64,000 nucleotides of DNA from Streptomyces davaonensis JCM 4913 (GCF_000349325.1 NC_020504.1:8722326-8786325); one strand, 5' to 3'. Positions 42,417-51,578 are shown, counted from the stretch's first letter. Notes: a model not told the origin generated them from the sequence alone. Numbers and translations: made by a program.

Positions 42417-43073
42417 TCAGCCGGGCTCCTCCCCGGTCGCGAAGAAACGGGAGAGGTCGGTGTCCTCCGGCGGGGTGTCCGCGTCCGGTGGGACCCCCAT
42501 CTCCCAGTCGAGGCGGTAGCGCTTGAACAGTTCCGCTCGCAGTACCGGCACGGACATCGGCACCCCTGGGACCAGCGCCGCGTAGACCGCGCCCATGAGC
42601 AGGGCCCGGAGCATCGGATAGTCGGCGTCGACGTCGAGCGAGCCGTGCCGGGCGCAGGTGTCCCGCAGGAGTTCGGCGAGGCGGCGCTGTTCCGGGCACT
42701 GCACGAAGCCCTCGGCCTGGAGGATCCCGGCCATGTGCTGGCGCATCAGCACGGGACGGTCCCGGGCGAGCCCGAGGATCGCGTCGATGGCGCGCGCCAT
42801 CCGCTCCCGGCCGTCCTCGGTGCGCGGCTCACGCTCCAGCGCCTCCTGGAGCGTGCAGCACATCAGCCGGTGCACCGCGGACTGGACGAGCTGGCGTTTT
42901 CCGGGGAAGTAGTACGACACCAGACCGCGCGCCGAACCGGCCCGGTCCGCGATGTCGCCCAAGGTCGTGGCCTCGTAGCCGTGCTCACTGACCAGTTCGA
43001 CCGCCGCCTGGAGGAGCCGCTCGCGAGAACGCCGCCGCAGTTCTTCATTGACCGAGGCGCTGCGCGGGGACAT
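42417..43073 (-). CDS. TetR-family transcriptional regulator
   Basis: A 218-residue TetR regulator. The N-terminal helix-turn-helix is RERLLQAAVELVSEHGYEAT, TLGDIADRAGSARGLVSYYF, followed by a ligand-binding helical domain. ATG at 43073. Twelve bases upstream lies a 21-bp near-perfect palindrome (43086-43106), a likely autoregulatory operator. No obvious target gene is divergent; the next upstream gene is a HAD hydrolase on the same strand about 155 bp away. Confidence 0.9.
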   Translation of the reverse strand: MSPRSASVNEELRRRSRERLLQAAVELVSEHGYEATTLGDIADRAGSARGLVSYYFPGKRQLVQSAVHRLMCCTLQEALEREPRTEDGRERMARAIDAILGLARDRPVLMRQHMAGILQAEGFVQCPEQRRLAELLRDTCARHGSLDVDADYPMLRALLMGAVYAALVPGVPMSVPVLRAELFKRYRLDWEMGVPPDADTPPEDTDLSRFFATGEEPG

Positions 43074-43085
43074 GCTTACTCCTGC

Positions 43086-43106
43086 GTTGACTGGCTGCCA
43101 GCCAAC
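43086..43106. promoter_or_regulatory. TetR-type palindromic operator
   Basis: GTTGACTGGC and GCCAGCCAAC flank a single T; nine of ten arm positions are complementary. It is followed by ACTATACT, a plausible -10-like AT-rich stretch on the other side. The position directly upstream of the TetR start suggests autorepression. Confidence 0.6.
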
Positions 43107-43228
43107 TATACTCAGCGCATCCGGTCGGACTCCGGTCCGGCCTGTTCGGGTTGCCGCCTGCCTTGGGCGACACGGGGGATCGCCTAAGGCAGGCGTGCGA
43201 CTCCCCGATGGTGGCCCCGGGCGACTTC

Positions 43229-43951
43229 TCAGGCGCCGACGCCGAAGTCCTCGGACCGGCCGCGCGCCACCAGATCCAGCACCGGCCGCAGGCCGTCCGG
43301 CCGTTCGGCGACCGGCAAGTGATCCACGAAGTGCACCTCGCAGCCCAGTGTCGCGGCCCCGCCGTCCGCCCGGCGGTCGTCGCCGACCATCAGGACCTCG
43401 CGCGGATCGGCGGCGAGCTCGGCACAGGCGGCGCGGAACAGCCGGGGGTCCGGTTTCTGGATGCCGTGCTCGTAGGACAGGACGTAGGCGTCCACATACC
43501 GGTCCAGGCCGTGCTCGCGGAAGACCGGGCGCAGGTCCCAGCCGATGTTGCTGACCACACCCACCCCGATCCCGCGCTCTTGCAGCGCGCCCAGCACCTC
43601 GGCCGCGTCGGGGTACGGATCCCAGGCGGCGGGCGTCATATGGCGGTCGTAGAGCGTTTCGTGCAGGCCCTCGTCGGGGAGCGCGACGTGCCGGGACAGT
43701 CCGGTGTACGCGGCGCGGTGCAGCTCCTGGCTCTTGTCCCGGACGCCCCACACGCTCGCCACGTCCTCCGGCAGCCACGCCGGGCTCGCCCCGCCCGGCA
43801 GCGCCCCCATCCGCTCCAGCGCCTCGGCGGCCTCCGCCAACTCCGGCTCGGGCAGCTCCACTTCCCGCTCGGCCAGCGCCCCGCGCAGCCAGGACTCGGT
43901 GGACTCGACGCGGAAGAGGGTGCCGGAGAAGTCGAACAGGACTGCGGTCAT
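43229..43951 (-). CDS. HAD-superfamily hydrolase
   Basis: A 240-residue phosphatase-like protein. Motif I reads VLFDFSGTLFR, with nucleophile Asp7 but Ser9 where the usual second Asp sits, a variant seen in some HAD proteins that can slow or alter acid catalysis. Further motifs are VVSNIGWDLR, a cap of about 80 residues, QKPDPRLFRAA with the motif III Lys, and MVGDDRRADGGAA. The substrate is unknown. It is followed by a PAP2 phosphatase gene on the same strand (40 bp), so the two may be co-transcribed. Confidence 0.82.
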   Translation of the reverse strand: MTAVLFDFSGTLFRVESTESWLRGALAEREVELPEPELAEAAEALERMGALPGGASPAWLPEDVASVWGVRDKSQELHRAAYTGLSRHVALPDEGLHETLYDRHMTPAAWDPYPDAAEVLGALQERGIGVGVVSNIGWDLRPVFREHGLDRYVDAYVLSYEHGIQKPDPRLFRAACAELAADPREVLMVGDDRRADGGAATLGCEVHFVDHLPVAERPDGLRPVLDLVARGRSEDFGVGA

Positions 43952-43991
43952 GTTCGAATCCTACGGAACGTCGATCGCCCGCGCGGGAAGA

Positions 43992-44687
43992 TCAGTCCGT
44001 TGCGTCGGACGGCCGCCCGGGGAACCGGCGGCGGTGCAGCGCCACCGCCAGGGCCACCAGCGCGGCGCCCAGGAGCCAGCCGCCGATGACGTCCGAGGCC
44101 CAGTGGACGCCCAGCCACACCCGGGTCAGACCGACGCCCACGACGGAGACGACGGCCACGGACACGGCCGTACGCCACAGCTGGCGGCCGACGCCGTAGT
44201 GGTGCAGCAGGTACAGCAGGACGCCGCAGACCACGGTGGCGGTCATGGCGTGGCCGGAGGGGAAGGCCGCGTACTGGGCGGAGTCGACGGGGTCGGTCCA
44301 GACGGGGCGGGAGCGGTCCACGGCGGCCTTCAAGCCCTGCTGGAGGACGGTGGCCAGGGCGGTGGTGAGCGCCAGCCACAGGGCCGTCCAGCGCGCCGCG
44401 TGCCGCCAGAGGAGCCACAGCACCGCCGCCGCGCAGAGGATGCGCATCGTCCAGGGGTCCCAGACCCAGTCCGTGAGGATCCGGAACCCGTGCGTCAGCC
44501 CGGACTCGGCGACCGCCCAGCGGTGGGTGGTCTCGGCGATGTCGCCGTCGAGGGTCATCAGGGGGTGCCAGCGGCCCGCGACCAGCGCCAGCAGCAGCAC
44601 CGAGCACAGCGCGAGGGCACCGGCCCAGCGGAGGGCGGGCCCGTGCGGCGGGGTCCGGGGCGGGGAGTCGACGGACTGGGTGTGCAT
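43992..44687 (-). CDS. PAP2-family membrane phosphatase
   Basis: A 231-residue membrane protein with five to six helices and all three acid phosphatase motifs: KAAVDRSRP, FPSGHAMTATVV with the catalytic His, and RVWLGVHWASDVIGG. Such enzymes dephosphorylate phosphatidic acid, undecaprenyl pyrophosphate or related lipid phosphates on the outer membrane face. ATG at 44687. Confidence 0.88.
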   Translation of the reverse strand: MHTQSVDSPPRTPPHGPALRWAGALALCSVLLLALVAGRWHPLMTLDGDIAETTHRWAVAESGLTHGFRILTDWVWDPWTMRILCAAAVLWLLWRHAARWTALWLALTTALATVLQQGLKAAVDRSRPVWTDPVDSAQYAAFPSGHAMTATVVCGVLLYLLHHYGVGRQLWRTAVSVAVVSVVGVGLTRVWLGVHWASDVIGGWLLGAALVALAVALHRRRFPGRPSDATD

Positions 44688-44754
44688 ACTGCGATCCTCG
44701 CCGACTCCTGGTGCGGGAGGCCAACCCCGGGCCGGCGGATCGGCCCGGACCGGA

Positions 44755-45687
44755 CTATCCCAGCGCCCGCAGCCCCGGTACGAAGGCCACCAGCAACGGC
44801 ACCACGGGCACCAGCGCCGCGGCGGCCGTCAGCCGCAGCCGGCGGGCCGGGCTGAGCCGGTCCGGGGGAGTGAGCAGCCGGGTCACCCGCTGCGGCACCT
44901 GCGCCCGCGTCGGGGGACCGAACACGCCCCGGTCCTCATTGAGTTCCACCAGCGCCAGCGCGGTGGTGAGGCGGCCGAAGCGGCGGGAGGCCATGTCGTC
45001 GGCGGAGAGTTCGACCAGCCGGTGCATCTCGTCCCGGAACGCGGCGAACACCGGCACCTGCGGAAACCCGGCGGCCAGTGCGGCCGAGCAGTGCAGCAGC
45101 CAGTCGTGCCGGGCCCGCGCGTGCCCCTGCTCATGGGCGAGCACGGCGTCCAGCTGCCGTCCCTTCAGACGGCGCAGCGCGGCCGTGGTCACCACCAGCC
45201 GCGGTGCCGCGCCGGACAGCCACCAGGCGTCGGCCCGCTCGCTCTCCAGCACCACCAGACGCCGGTCGGGCCGGGGCTCCTCACCGGGCAACAGCGGGGC
45301 GCGTACGAGGAGTTCGGCCCGTCGGCGGTGGCGGCGGGCCCGTGCCCGCGCGACCTCGCGGACCAGCATCACCGCGGTCCACACCCCGCCGCAGGCCAGC
45401 GCCACCGCGGTCGCCGCGGCCCAGGGTCCGGCCACCCCGAGGGCGTAGGCCTCCACGACGGTCGGCGGCGCCGGCGCGAACACCTGACCGCGCACCGCCT
45501 GCCAGGCCGCGGCGGCGCTGAGCGTCATCGACAGGGCGCAGCACAGCAGGACGGCCGCCACCACGCACTGCCACACCCACAGGGCGACCACCGGTTCCCG
45601 GTCGGGCCAGTCGGCCCGGGCGATCACGCGCGGGGCGGCCACGGCGGTCAGGGCGCCGAGCAGCAACAGTGCCGCGGGGACCATCAT
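44755..45687 (-). CDS. M56-family membrane metallopeptidase
   Basis: A 310-residue protein with four or so membrane helices and the zinc-protease motif AVLAHEQGHARARHDW, with the third ligand Glu in RLVELSADDMASRRFG. This is the BlaR1/MecR1-like M56 arrangement common in actinomycetes, usually beside a BlaI repressor. No BlaI gene is present here. The upstream neighbour (45760-46290) is a DUF5134-type membrane protein on the same strand, a pairing often seen in streptomycetes. Confidence 0.85.
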   Translation of the reverse strand: MMVPAALLLLGALTAVAAPRVIARADWPDREPVVALWVWQCVVAAVLLCCALSMTLSAAAAWQAVRGQVFAPAPPTVVEAYALGVAGPWAAATAVALACGGVWTAVMLVREVARARARRHRRRAELLVRAPLLPGEEPRPDRRLVVLESERADAWWLSGAAPRLVVTTAALRRLKGRQLDAVLAHEQGHARARHDWLLHCSAALAAGFPQVPVFAAFRDEMHRLVELSADDMASRRFGRLTTALALVELNEDRGVFGPPTRAQVPQRVTRLLTPPDRLSPARRLRLTAAAALVPVVPLLVAFVPGLRALG

Positions 45688-45759
45688 GTGTGCAGCCTAT
45701 GAGCGCCGTACCGCCCAGAGATACGGGCGGTATCGGCAAAGTGACGCAGACCACGCAGG

Positions 45760-46290
45760 TCACATGGTGAGCAGCATGGAGACCATCGCGATCCCCATCG
45801 ACAGCCGGCAGGCCCGCGCCAACTCCGGCCGGTCACCGAGGCGTACGGCCGCTGCGCCGCCCGCGGTGACAGGGACCAGCCGCACGCCGGTGAGCAGCAC
45901 GTACCCCGTGAAGTAGAGCAGGAGGGTCCCGGTCACCAGCGGGACGCCGGAGGCGCCGTGGCCCGGAGAGGCGGCCATCGCGACCGCCATGTAGACCATG
46001 GCCGCGGTGCCCACGAGATGGTGGAGATGGTGCGCGCTCGCCCGCGCCGCCCACAGAGCGCGCAGCGCAGCCGCGCCGAACACCGCCGCGTAGACCGGCC
46101 AGGTCCATGCCGGAGGGGTGAACACCGCGGCCGGCACGGCCATCGCGGCCATGCCGAACCCCATCAGCGCCTCGCCGCCCGCGGCCCGGCGCTGTTCCTC
46201 GACGTCGCTGCGCATACGCAGCAGGCAGTAGGCGCCGGTGGCCGCGCACAACGCGACCAGCAGCCAGCCGGGCGAAGCCGGAAGATGCAC
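45760..46290 (-). CDS. DUF5134-type membrane protein
   Basis: A 176-residue protein of five to six hydrophobic helices (SPGWLLVALCAATGAYCLL, ALMGFGMAAMAVPAA, PVYAAVFGAAALRALWAA, LVTGTLLLYFTGYVLLTG), ending ACRLSMGIAMVSMLLTM. A His cluster (AHHLHHLV) suggests metal or haem binding, as noted for other DUF5134-like proteins, but the function is not established. GTG at 46290 follows GGGAGG; a longer frame upstream lacks membrane character. It probably shares a message with the M56 peptidase gene. Confidence 0.75.
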   Translation of the reverse strand: MHLPASPGWLLVALCAATGAYCLLRMRSDVEEQRRAAGGEALMGFGMAAMAVPAAVFTPPAWTWPVYAAVFGAAALRALWAARASAHHLHHLVGTAAMVYMAVAMAASPGHGASGVPLVTGTLLLYFTGYVLLTGVRLVPVTAGGAAAVRLGDRPELARACRLSMGIAMVSMLLTM

Positions 46291-46452
46291 ACGCCCTCCC
46301 CGCTCGACGGTGCCGGGCAGTTGCCCGCGGTCGCTCGGAGACTGCCCCGGACCATGCGGCGCGCACGCGAGCGCAAGGGTGTACGCGGGGAGCACTGGCG
46401 GGAGCACGGCAGGTCAGGGCACATGTTCCACAGCGGGAACTCGAGGCGTGGT

Positions 46453-47220
46453 TCAGTCCGCGTCGTCCGGGGAGCGGTAGACGCCGAACACCGCGCCCTG
46501 CGGGTCCCGCAGCAGCGCGATCCGGCGGCCCCCGGGCAGCGAGGTCGGGTCCATCAGGACGCTGCCGTCCGCGTGGACCGTGTTGTCGGCGACGGCGTCG
46601 ACGTCCGTCACCGCGAAGTACGGCAGCCAGTGCGAGGGCACCTCGGGCGGGAACTTCTCGTCCATCGTCACCATGCCGCCGAAGTCGGCGCCGTCGATGC
46701 CCCATTGGGTGTAGTGCTCGGAGGCGTTGACGCTCCAGCCGAGCAGCGCGCGGTAGAAGGCCACGGCCCGGTCGGGGGCGCGGGTCATCAGCTCCACCCA
46801 GCCGAGCGTGCCGGGCGCGTTGAACAGGCCCGCGCCCGGGAAGGCGCGGGCCTGCCACAGCTGGAAGGCGGCGCCGGCCGGATCGAGGACCACCGCGAAC
46901 CGGCCCACATCGAACACGTCCATCGGGCCGACCAGCACCGTCGCGCCCGATGCCTCCGCCTGAGCGGCGGTCGCGTCGACGTCGGCCACTCGGAAGGACA
47001 CGTTCCAGGCGACCGGCTGGGACTCCTGGTACAGCGGGGACAGCGCCGCGACCGCCGCGTCCCCGAGGTGGGCCATGGTGTAGCCGCCCGCCTCCTGGCG
47101 GGGGTCGGTCTCGGTACGCCAGCCGAAGAGCCGGGTGTAGAAGCTCTTGGCGGCCTCCAGATCACTGGTCCCCAGCTCGGTCCAGCAGGGGCCGCCGATC
47201 ACCGGCTTGTCGAGCTTCAT
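46453..47220 (-). CDS. VOC-family (glyoxalase-like) two-domain protein
   Basis: A 255-residue protein containing two vicinal-oxygen-chelate domains. The first is PCWTELGTSDLEAAKSFYTR followed by LFGWRTETD; the second is LGWVELMTRAPDRAVAFYRA followed by LLGWSV. Each ends with a DP.GA.F.L/V-type strand (LDPAGAAFQLWQ, RDPQGAVFGVYR). Members act as lyases, dioxygenases or antibiotic-binding resistance proteins. Ligands cannot be assigned. ATG at 47220. Confidence 0.82.
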   Translation of the reverse strand: MKLDKPVIGGPCWTELGTSDLEAAKSFYTRLFGWRTETDPRQEAGGYTMAHLGDAAVAALSPLYQESQPVAWNVSFRVADVDATAAQAEASGATVLVGPMDVFDVGRFAVVLDPAGAAFQLWQARAFPGAGLFNAPGTLGWVELMTRAPDRAVAFYRALLGWSVNASEHYTQWGIDGADFGGMVTMDEKFPPEVPSHWLPYFAVTDVDAVADNTVHADGSVLMDPTSLPGGRRIALLRDPQGAVFGVYRSPDDAD

Positions 47221-47298
47221 GGCGTTCCTTCCGACAGCGCGGCCCCCTGAAGCACGCTAAGCCCCGCACGGGACCCGGGCCATCGGAGAAGAGCCGTG

Positions 47299-47691
47299 CT
47301 AGATCCCCGGCCGGTACCGCAGCGGATGGTCCTTCGGGGTCTCCACCAGCGCGATCCGCGTGCCGTCCGGATCCGCGATCCACATCTCGATCAGTCCCCA
47401 GGGCTCACGCACCGGCGGACGGACGATCTCCACGCCCTTGGCCCGCAGCTCCTCGTGCGCCGCGTCCGCACTCTCGACCTGGAGCCAGAGCTGGAGCGCG
47501 GGGGAGGGCGGGGTCTCGGAGCGGCCGGAGACCTCCAGGAAGCCTCCGCCGAGGAAGTAGACGGTGCCACGCTCGGGGCCGGTGCCGAACTCGCGCTGGA
47601 TGGCCAGGCCCAGCTGGTCGCCGTAGAAGGCGCGGGAGCGGTCGGGGTCGACGGGATGGAGCAGGATTCTGCTGCTGAGTACATGCACCAT
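47299..47691 (-). CDS. Single-domain VOC-family protein
   Basis: A 130-residue glyoxalase-fold protein (HPVDPDRSRAFYGDQLGLAI, GFLEVSGR, PWGLIEMWIADPDGTRIALV). The Glu of EMWI is a typical VOC metal ligand. The ATG at 47691 is chosen because upstream in-frame codons overlap the divergent GNAT promoter and lack similarity. Its substrate is unknown. Divergent from the acetyltransferase gene with 73 bp between starts. Confidence 0.8.
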   Translation of the reverse strand: MVHVLSSRILLHPVDPDRSRAFYGDQLGLAIQREFGTGPERGTVYFLGGGFLEVSGRSETPPSPALQLWLQVESADAAHEELRAKGVEIVRPPVREPWGLIEMWIADPDGTRIALVETPKDHPLRYRPGI

Positions 47692-47764
47692 GATCCCGGA
47701 GCGTAGTGGCAGCGCGTTACTCTCGTCCCTGCCCGTGCAGTGCCGAGAAGTGGAGACGCGCCCC

Positions 47765-48301
47765 ATGGAGACCGCCGCCGCACTGACCTTCCGCGACGCC
47801 ACCGACGCCGATGTCGACGCGCTTGTCGCGCTGATCGAGTCGGCCTACCGCGGTGACTCCAGCAGGGTCGGGTGGACCACCGAGGCGGACATCCTTCAGG
47901 GTCAGCGCACCGATCCGCAGGGCGTGCTGGAGGTCGTCAAGGCCCCAGACAGCCGACTGCTCACGGTCGAGCGGGACGGCCAGGTCGTCGCCTGCTGCCA
48001 GCTCGAACACCGCGGCACCCACGCCTACTTCGGCATGTTCGCGGTCAGCCCCACGCTTCAGGGCGCGGGCCTCGGCAAGGTCGTCATCGCGGAGGCCGAG
48101 CGCTTCGCCCGCGAGAGCTGGGGCGTCACCGAGATGCACATGACGGTGATCTCGGTGCGCGAGGACCTCATCGCCTGGTACGAGCGCCGCGGCTACCGCC
48201 GTACGGGAGAGATGAGCCCCTTCCCGTACGGCGACGAGCGCTTCGGCATCCCGCAGCGCGACGACCTCCAGTTCGAACTGCTGACGAAGAAGCTGGGCTG
48301 A
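47765..48301 (+). CDS. GNAT-family N-acetyltransferase
   Basis: A 178-residue acetyltransferase. It has the N-terminal FRDATDADVDALVALIESAY, the acetyl-CoA pyrophosphate-binding signature LQGAGLGKVVIAEAERFAR (Q/RxxGxG/A), and late WYERRGYRRTGEMSPFPYG. It transfers acetyl groups from acetyl-CoA to an unknown small molecule or peptide N-terminus. ATG at 47765; in-frame codons upstream are not family-like. It converges on the glycerophosphodiesterase gene with a 3-bp gap. Confidence 0.88.
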   Translation: METAAALTFRDATDADVDALVALIESAYRGDSSRVGWTTEADILQGQRTDPQGVLEVVKAPDSRLLTVERDGQVVACCQLEHRGTHAYFGMFAVSPTLQGAGLGKVVIAEAERFARESWGVTEMHMTVISVREDLIAWYERRGYRRTGEMSPFPYGDERFGIPQRDDLQFELLTKKLG

Positions 48302-48304
48302 ACG

Positions 48305-48988
48305 TCAGGCCGTGAAGCGTCCCGTGCGCTTGATCTCCGGGTAGTCGGTGGTCGCGCCGTCCAGCTCCAGGGCGCGCACGAGACGCAGATGGTCCTGGGT
48401 GTTCACCACCCAGCCGACGATCCTGAGGTGCGCGTCGCGGGCCGCCTCCACCACTTCGAGGGTGATCCGGCGGATGTTCAGGCAGATCGTCCCCGCGCCC
48501 GCCGCCACGGCCCGCTCCACGATGTCGGTGCCGTAGCGGCTGCCGATCAGCGCGGTCCGCACCCCCGGCACCAGCCGGGCGATCTCGGTGACCGCCTCGT
48601 CGTGGAACGAGGACACCTCAACCCGGGAGACCAGGTCCCGCCGGTCCATCACCTCGGCCAGCGCCCGAGCCGCGGCCACGTCCTTGATCTCGGCCTGGAG
48701 CGGCGCCGCCACGGCGTCCAGCACCTCCTCGAAGACCGGCACCCGCTCGCCCTTGCCCGCGTCCAGGGCGCGCAGCTCCGCGAGGGTCTTCTCGGCGATG
48801 GGGCCGTTCCCGTCGGTCGTGCGGTCCACGTCGGTGTCGTGCATGACGACGAGGTGGCCGTCCTTGCTCAGATGCAGATCGAGTTCGATGGCGTCGAGGC
48901 CGGCCTGCTGGGCGGCGACGAAGGAACGGAGGGTGTTCTCGGGTTCGACACCCATCACTCCGCGGTGACCGATGGTAAGGAAGTTCAA
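48305..48988 (-). CDS. Glycerophosphodiester phosphodiesterase
   Basis: A 227-residue GDPD-family TIM barrel. The catalytic His pair is in TIGHRGVMGVEPENTLRSF and VVMHDTDVDRTTDG, with ELDLHLSKDG providing metal-binding acids and PLQAEIKD a further Glu. It hydrolyses glycerophosphodiesters to glycerol-3-phosphate and an alcohol. No signal peptide is seen, so it is probably cytosolic. The start is a TTG at 48988 (LNFLTIGHRG); there is no better ATG/GTG near it, and an open frame further upstream has no similarity. Confidence 0.85.
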   Translation of the reverse strand: MNFLTIGHRGVMGVEPENTLRSFVAAQQAGLDAIELDLHLSKDGHLVVMHDTDVDRTTDGNGPIAEKTLAELRALDAGKGERVPVFEEVLDAVAAPLQAEIKDVAAARALAEVMDRRDLVSRVEVSSFHDEAVTEIARLVPGVRTALIGSRYGTDIVERAVAAGAGTICLNIRRITLEVVEAARDAHLRIVGWVVNTQDHLRLVRALELDGATTDYPEIKRTGRFTA

Positions 48989-49392
48989 GGTTCGACTCGC
49001 TTCCGTCGACGGCGGCTCGGCACGCGCACGACCGGAACGGGGCGTTCGCGTGGCAGGGCCGCAGCCTAACCGCGGGGGCCCCGGATGAAACCCGTGCGTA
49101 CACGGGGAATCGGCCCGATGGACGCAAGGATCCGGCCAGCACCTGGACGGTGGTCGCGCGCGGCCCGCTCGGGTGGTCACCCGGCCGTGGGCGAGTCCGA
49201 CGGGCATTGACCCGGCATTGACCGGCCGAATCGTTGTGCCTACCCCGTACGAGTGCCCTTACCCCGTCCCGCAGGAAAAAATTCGGTGACGATAGGGGTT
49301 GCGCAGGATAATTTCCTGAGGTGCCACTTGCTGAGAGAAACCTCGTATGCCTACGGTGTCCTTACGCGAGGTTCTCCCGTGGAGGATGGGAC
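48989..49392. promoter_or_regulatory. 404-bp intergenic region with structured leader
   Basis: No gene is seen. GATAAT at 49307-49312 is a likely -10, flanked by an inverted repeat CAGGAAA/TTTCCTG (49272-49278, 49312-49318). The transcript would then have about 75 nt of leader with a hairpin at 49335-49376: GAGAA-CCTCG pairs with CGAGGTTCTC with one bulged A. The hairpin ends 6 bp before the Shine-Dalgarno GGAGGA of the next gene, so it could gate translation. Confidence 0.5.
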
Positions 49393-50790
49393 ATGACGGA
49401 AATTCTTGTGCAGTCGGGTGTGGGGGAGCAGGTTCCTCCTGCGGCCAGGGTGGTGGAGCACCCGGCATGGCCCGTGCTCAAGGATGCCGTGGAGCAGATC
49501 CGGCCATGGCAGTCCACCGACGGGTCGATCGACTTCCAGGCCGAGGGCACCCCGGCCGCCGCCGATGCCGAGGCCGTGGTGGCCCGGATCGTGACGGCCG
49601 TCGAGGAGCTCTCGGCGCTGCTGCCGCACGACGCGGCCTACCACCAGGCCCTGGTCAAGGACCTGGCCCGCTGGGCCGAGGGCGGCTTCGAGGTGCCGGA
49701 CTTCCTGGACTCGCTGCTGGCCTTCCAGCCCGCCGCGAACCGTGCGGACGGCCTCCAGCACCTGGTGCTCTTCCCGATGTACACGCAGAACGGCAACCCG
49801 GACCGCAATCTGGAAGCGGTCGTGCTGCGCATGGTCTGGCCCGAGTGGCTGGCCGAACTGGAGCGCACCCGCTACGACAACCCGCTGTTCTGCGGCATCA
49901 AGTTCGAGGACTTCACGGCCGGTTACGACACCAACTCCGCCGTGCTCTTCCCCGAGACGATCGCCGTGCGCGAGGCGCCGGAACGCTTCACCTGGGGCGG
50001 CATCTTCTGCGACCGCGAGGCCGCCCGCTTCCGCCGGGTCACCGAGGCCGCCGTCGAGACCCTCGGTCTGGAGCTGCCCGAGGACATCGCCGCGATGGTC
50101 CACGACCAGACGCGCTGCGAGGAGGCCTTCGTCCTGTGGGACATGGTCCACGACCGCACCCACAGCCACGGCGACCTGCCCTTCGACCCCTTCATGATCA
50201 AGCAGCGCCAGCCGTTCTGGATGTACGGCCTGGAGGAGCTGCGCTGCGACCTCACCGCGTTCAAGGAGGCCGTGAAGCTGGAGGCCGAGGGCGTCCCGCA
50301 GGCCCGTGACGTGCAGTACGCCGTGCTCTTCGACCGGATGTTCCGCTTCCCGCTCACCGGCGACCGCAACCGCAACTACGACGGCCTCGGCGGGCAGCTG
50401 CTCTTCGCCTACCTGCACAAGCACGACGTGGTGCGCTGGACCGACAACAAGCTGTTCATCGACTGGCAGCGCGCCCCGCAGGTCACCAACCAGCTGTGCG
50501 CCGAGATCGAGACGCTCTACCGCGACGGCATCGACCGGCCGAAGCTCGTCCACTGGTTCGCCGGGTACGAGCTGGTCTCCGGCTTCCTCTCGCCGCACCC
50601 CGGCTCCAAGTGGGCCAAGGGTCCGGAGGCCCTGGACCTGACCCTGCCGCCGCGCAAGCTCGTCGATGACGTGCTTCCGGACGAGTTTCCGCTGAGCATG
50701 TTCTATGAGGCCCTGTCCAAGAAGCTCAAGAACGTGATCGCCTCCACCAAGGGCATCACGGCGGACAGTGCCGAGCGGGTCGCCGCGTGA
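49393..50790 (+). CDS. DUF6421-type conserved protein
   Basis: A 465-residue cytosolic protein with no known catalytic family. Conserved-looking segments include LVLFPMYTQNGNPDRNLEAV, PLFCGIKFEDFTAGYDTNSA, VLWDMVHDRTHSHGDLPFDP and FWMYGLEELRCDLTAFKEAV. The His-rich MVHDRTHSHGD followed by Glu-rich helices could be a metal site of an oxygenase- or hydrolase-like enzyme, but this is a guess. ATG at 49393 after GGAGGA. The SDR gene overlaps or follows directly, so it heads a three-gene operon (DUF6421-SDR-aldolase). Controlled perhaps through the leader hairpin. Confidence 0.75.
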   Translation: MTEILVQSGVGEQVPPAARVVEHPAWPVLKDAVEQIRPWQSTDGSIDFQAEGTPAAADAEAVVARIVTAVEELSALLPHDAAYHQALVKDLARWAEGGFEVPDFLDSLLAFQPAANRADGLQHLVLFPMYTQNGNPDRNLEAVVLRMVWPEWLAELERTRYDNPLFCGIKFEDFTAGYDTNSAVLFPETIAVREAPERFTWGGIFCDREAARFRRVTEAAVETLGLELPEDIAAMVHDQTRCEEAFVLWDMVHDRTHSHGDLPFDPFMIKQRQPFWMYGLEELRCDLTAFKEAVKLEAEGVPQARDVQYAVLFDRMFRFPLTGDRNRNYDGLGGQLLFAYLHKHDVVRWTDNKLFIDWQRAPQVTNQLCAEIETLYRDGIDRPKLVHWFAGYELVSGFLSPHPGSKWAKGPEALDLTLPPRKLVDDVLPDEFPLSMFYEALSKKLKNVIASTKGITADSAERVAA

Positions 50791-50825
50791 GCGACCTTTC
50801 TCAGAACGTGGCTCAGGAGGGCAAG

Positions 50826-51578
50826 ATGGCGAACGGGAACGGGCCGCTCAGCGGTGCGGTGATCGCGGTGGCCGGGGCGGGCGGACCGGCCGGACGGGCG
50901 GCTCTGCTCAAGCTGGCCGAGGCGGGTGCCACCGTCGTCGGCGCCGACAACGACCCCGAGCGGCTGGCGGAGGCCGTCGACGCGGCGCGCTACGCCGCGG
51001 GCGGCGCCACCGTCATCGGTGAGCCCGTCGATCTGCTCGACCTGGACTCCACCCGTGACTGGGCGGCCAGGATCGAGAAGGAGTTCGGCCGGGTCGACGG
51101 CCTGGTCCACCTCGTCGGGGGCTGGCGGGGCAGCGAGACCTTCGTCAAGACCAGCCTCGACGACTGGGACTTCCTGGAGCTGCTGCTGATCCGCACCGTG
51201 CAGCACACCTCCCTGGCCTTCTACGAGGGCCTCCAGCGCAGCGAGCACGGCCGCTACCTGCTGATCAGTGCCGCCGGTGCCTCCAAGCCCACGGCCGGCA
51301 ACGCCGCGTACGCCGCCGCCAAGGCCGCGGCCGAGGCCTGGACGCTCGCGCTGGGCGACGCCTTCCGCAAGGCCGGGGGCGCCGAAGGGCCGACGTCGGC
51401 GGCTGCGATCCTGGTGGTGAAGGCGTTGGTGCACGAGGCGATGCGCGCCGAGCGGCCCAACGCGAAGTTCGCGGGCTTCACCGACGTGAAGGACCTCGCC
51501 GAGGCCATCGTCGGCGTCTGGGACAAGCCCGCCGCGGAAGTGAACGGACAGCGTCTGTGGCTCACCGAGAAGCCGTGA
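50826..51578 (+). CDS. Short-chain dehydrogenase/reductase
   Basis: A 250-residue Rossmann SDR. The nucleotide-binding motif is VAGAGGPAGRAALLKLAEAG, and the catalytic Ser-Tyr-Lys set is in LLISAAGASKP and AAYAAAKAAAEAW (Y-x3-K). The usual NNAG is replaced by LVGGW. It oxidises or reduces an unknown alcohol or carbonyl with NAD(P). The ATG at 50826 is five bases after a perfect AGGAGG; a GTG at 50787 overlapping the previous stop (GTGA) is the alternative, adding 13 residues. The stop overlaps the aldolase-like start. Confidence 0.85.
   Translation: MANGNGPLSGAVIAVAGAGGPAGRAALLKLAEAGATVVGADNDPERLAEAVDAARYAAGGATVIGEPVDLLDLDSTRDWAARIEKEFGRVDGLVHLVGGWRGSETFVKTSLDDWDFLELLLIRTVQHTSLAFYEGLQRSEHGRYLLISAAGASKPTAGNAAYAAAKAAAEAWTLALGDAFRKAGGAEGPTSAAAILVVKALVHEAMRAERPNAKFAGFTDVKDLAEAIVGVWDKPAAEVNGQRLWLTEKP

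Noticed and set aside
49321..49392. TPP-riboswitch-like CTGAGA in the DUF6421 leader
   Set aside because: The other conserved TPP elements are absent and the operon has no thiamine gene.
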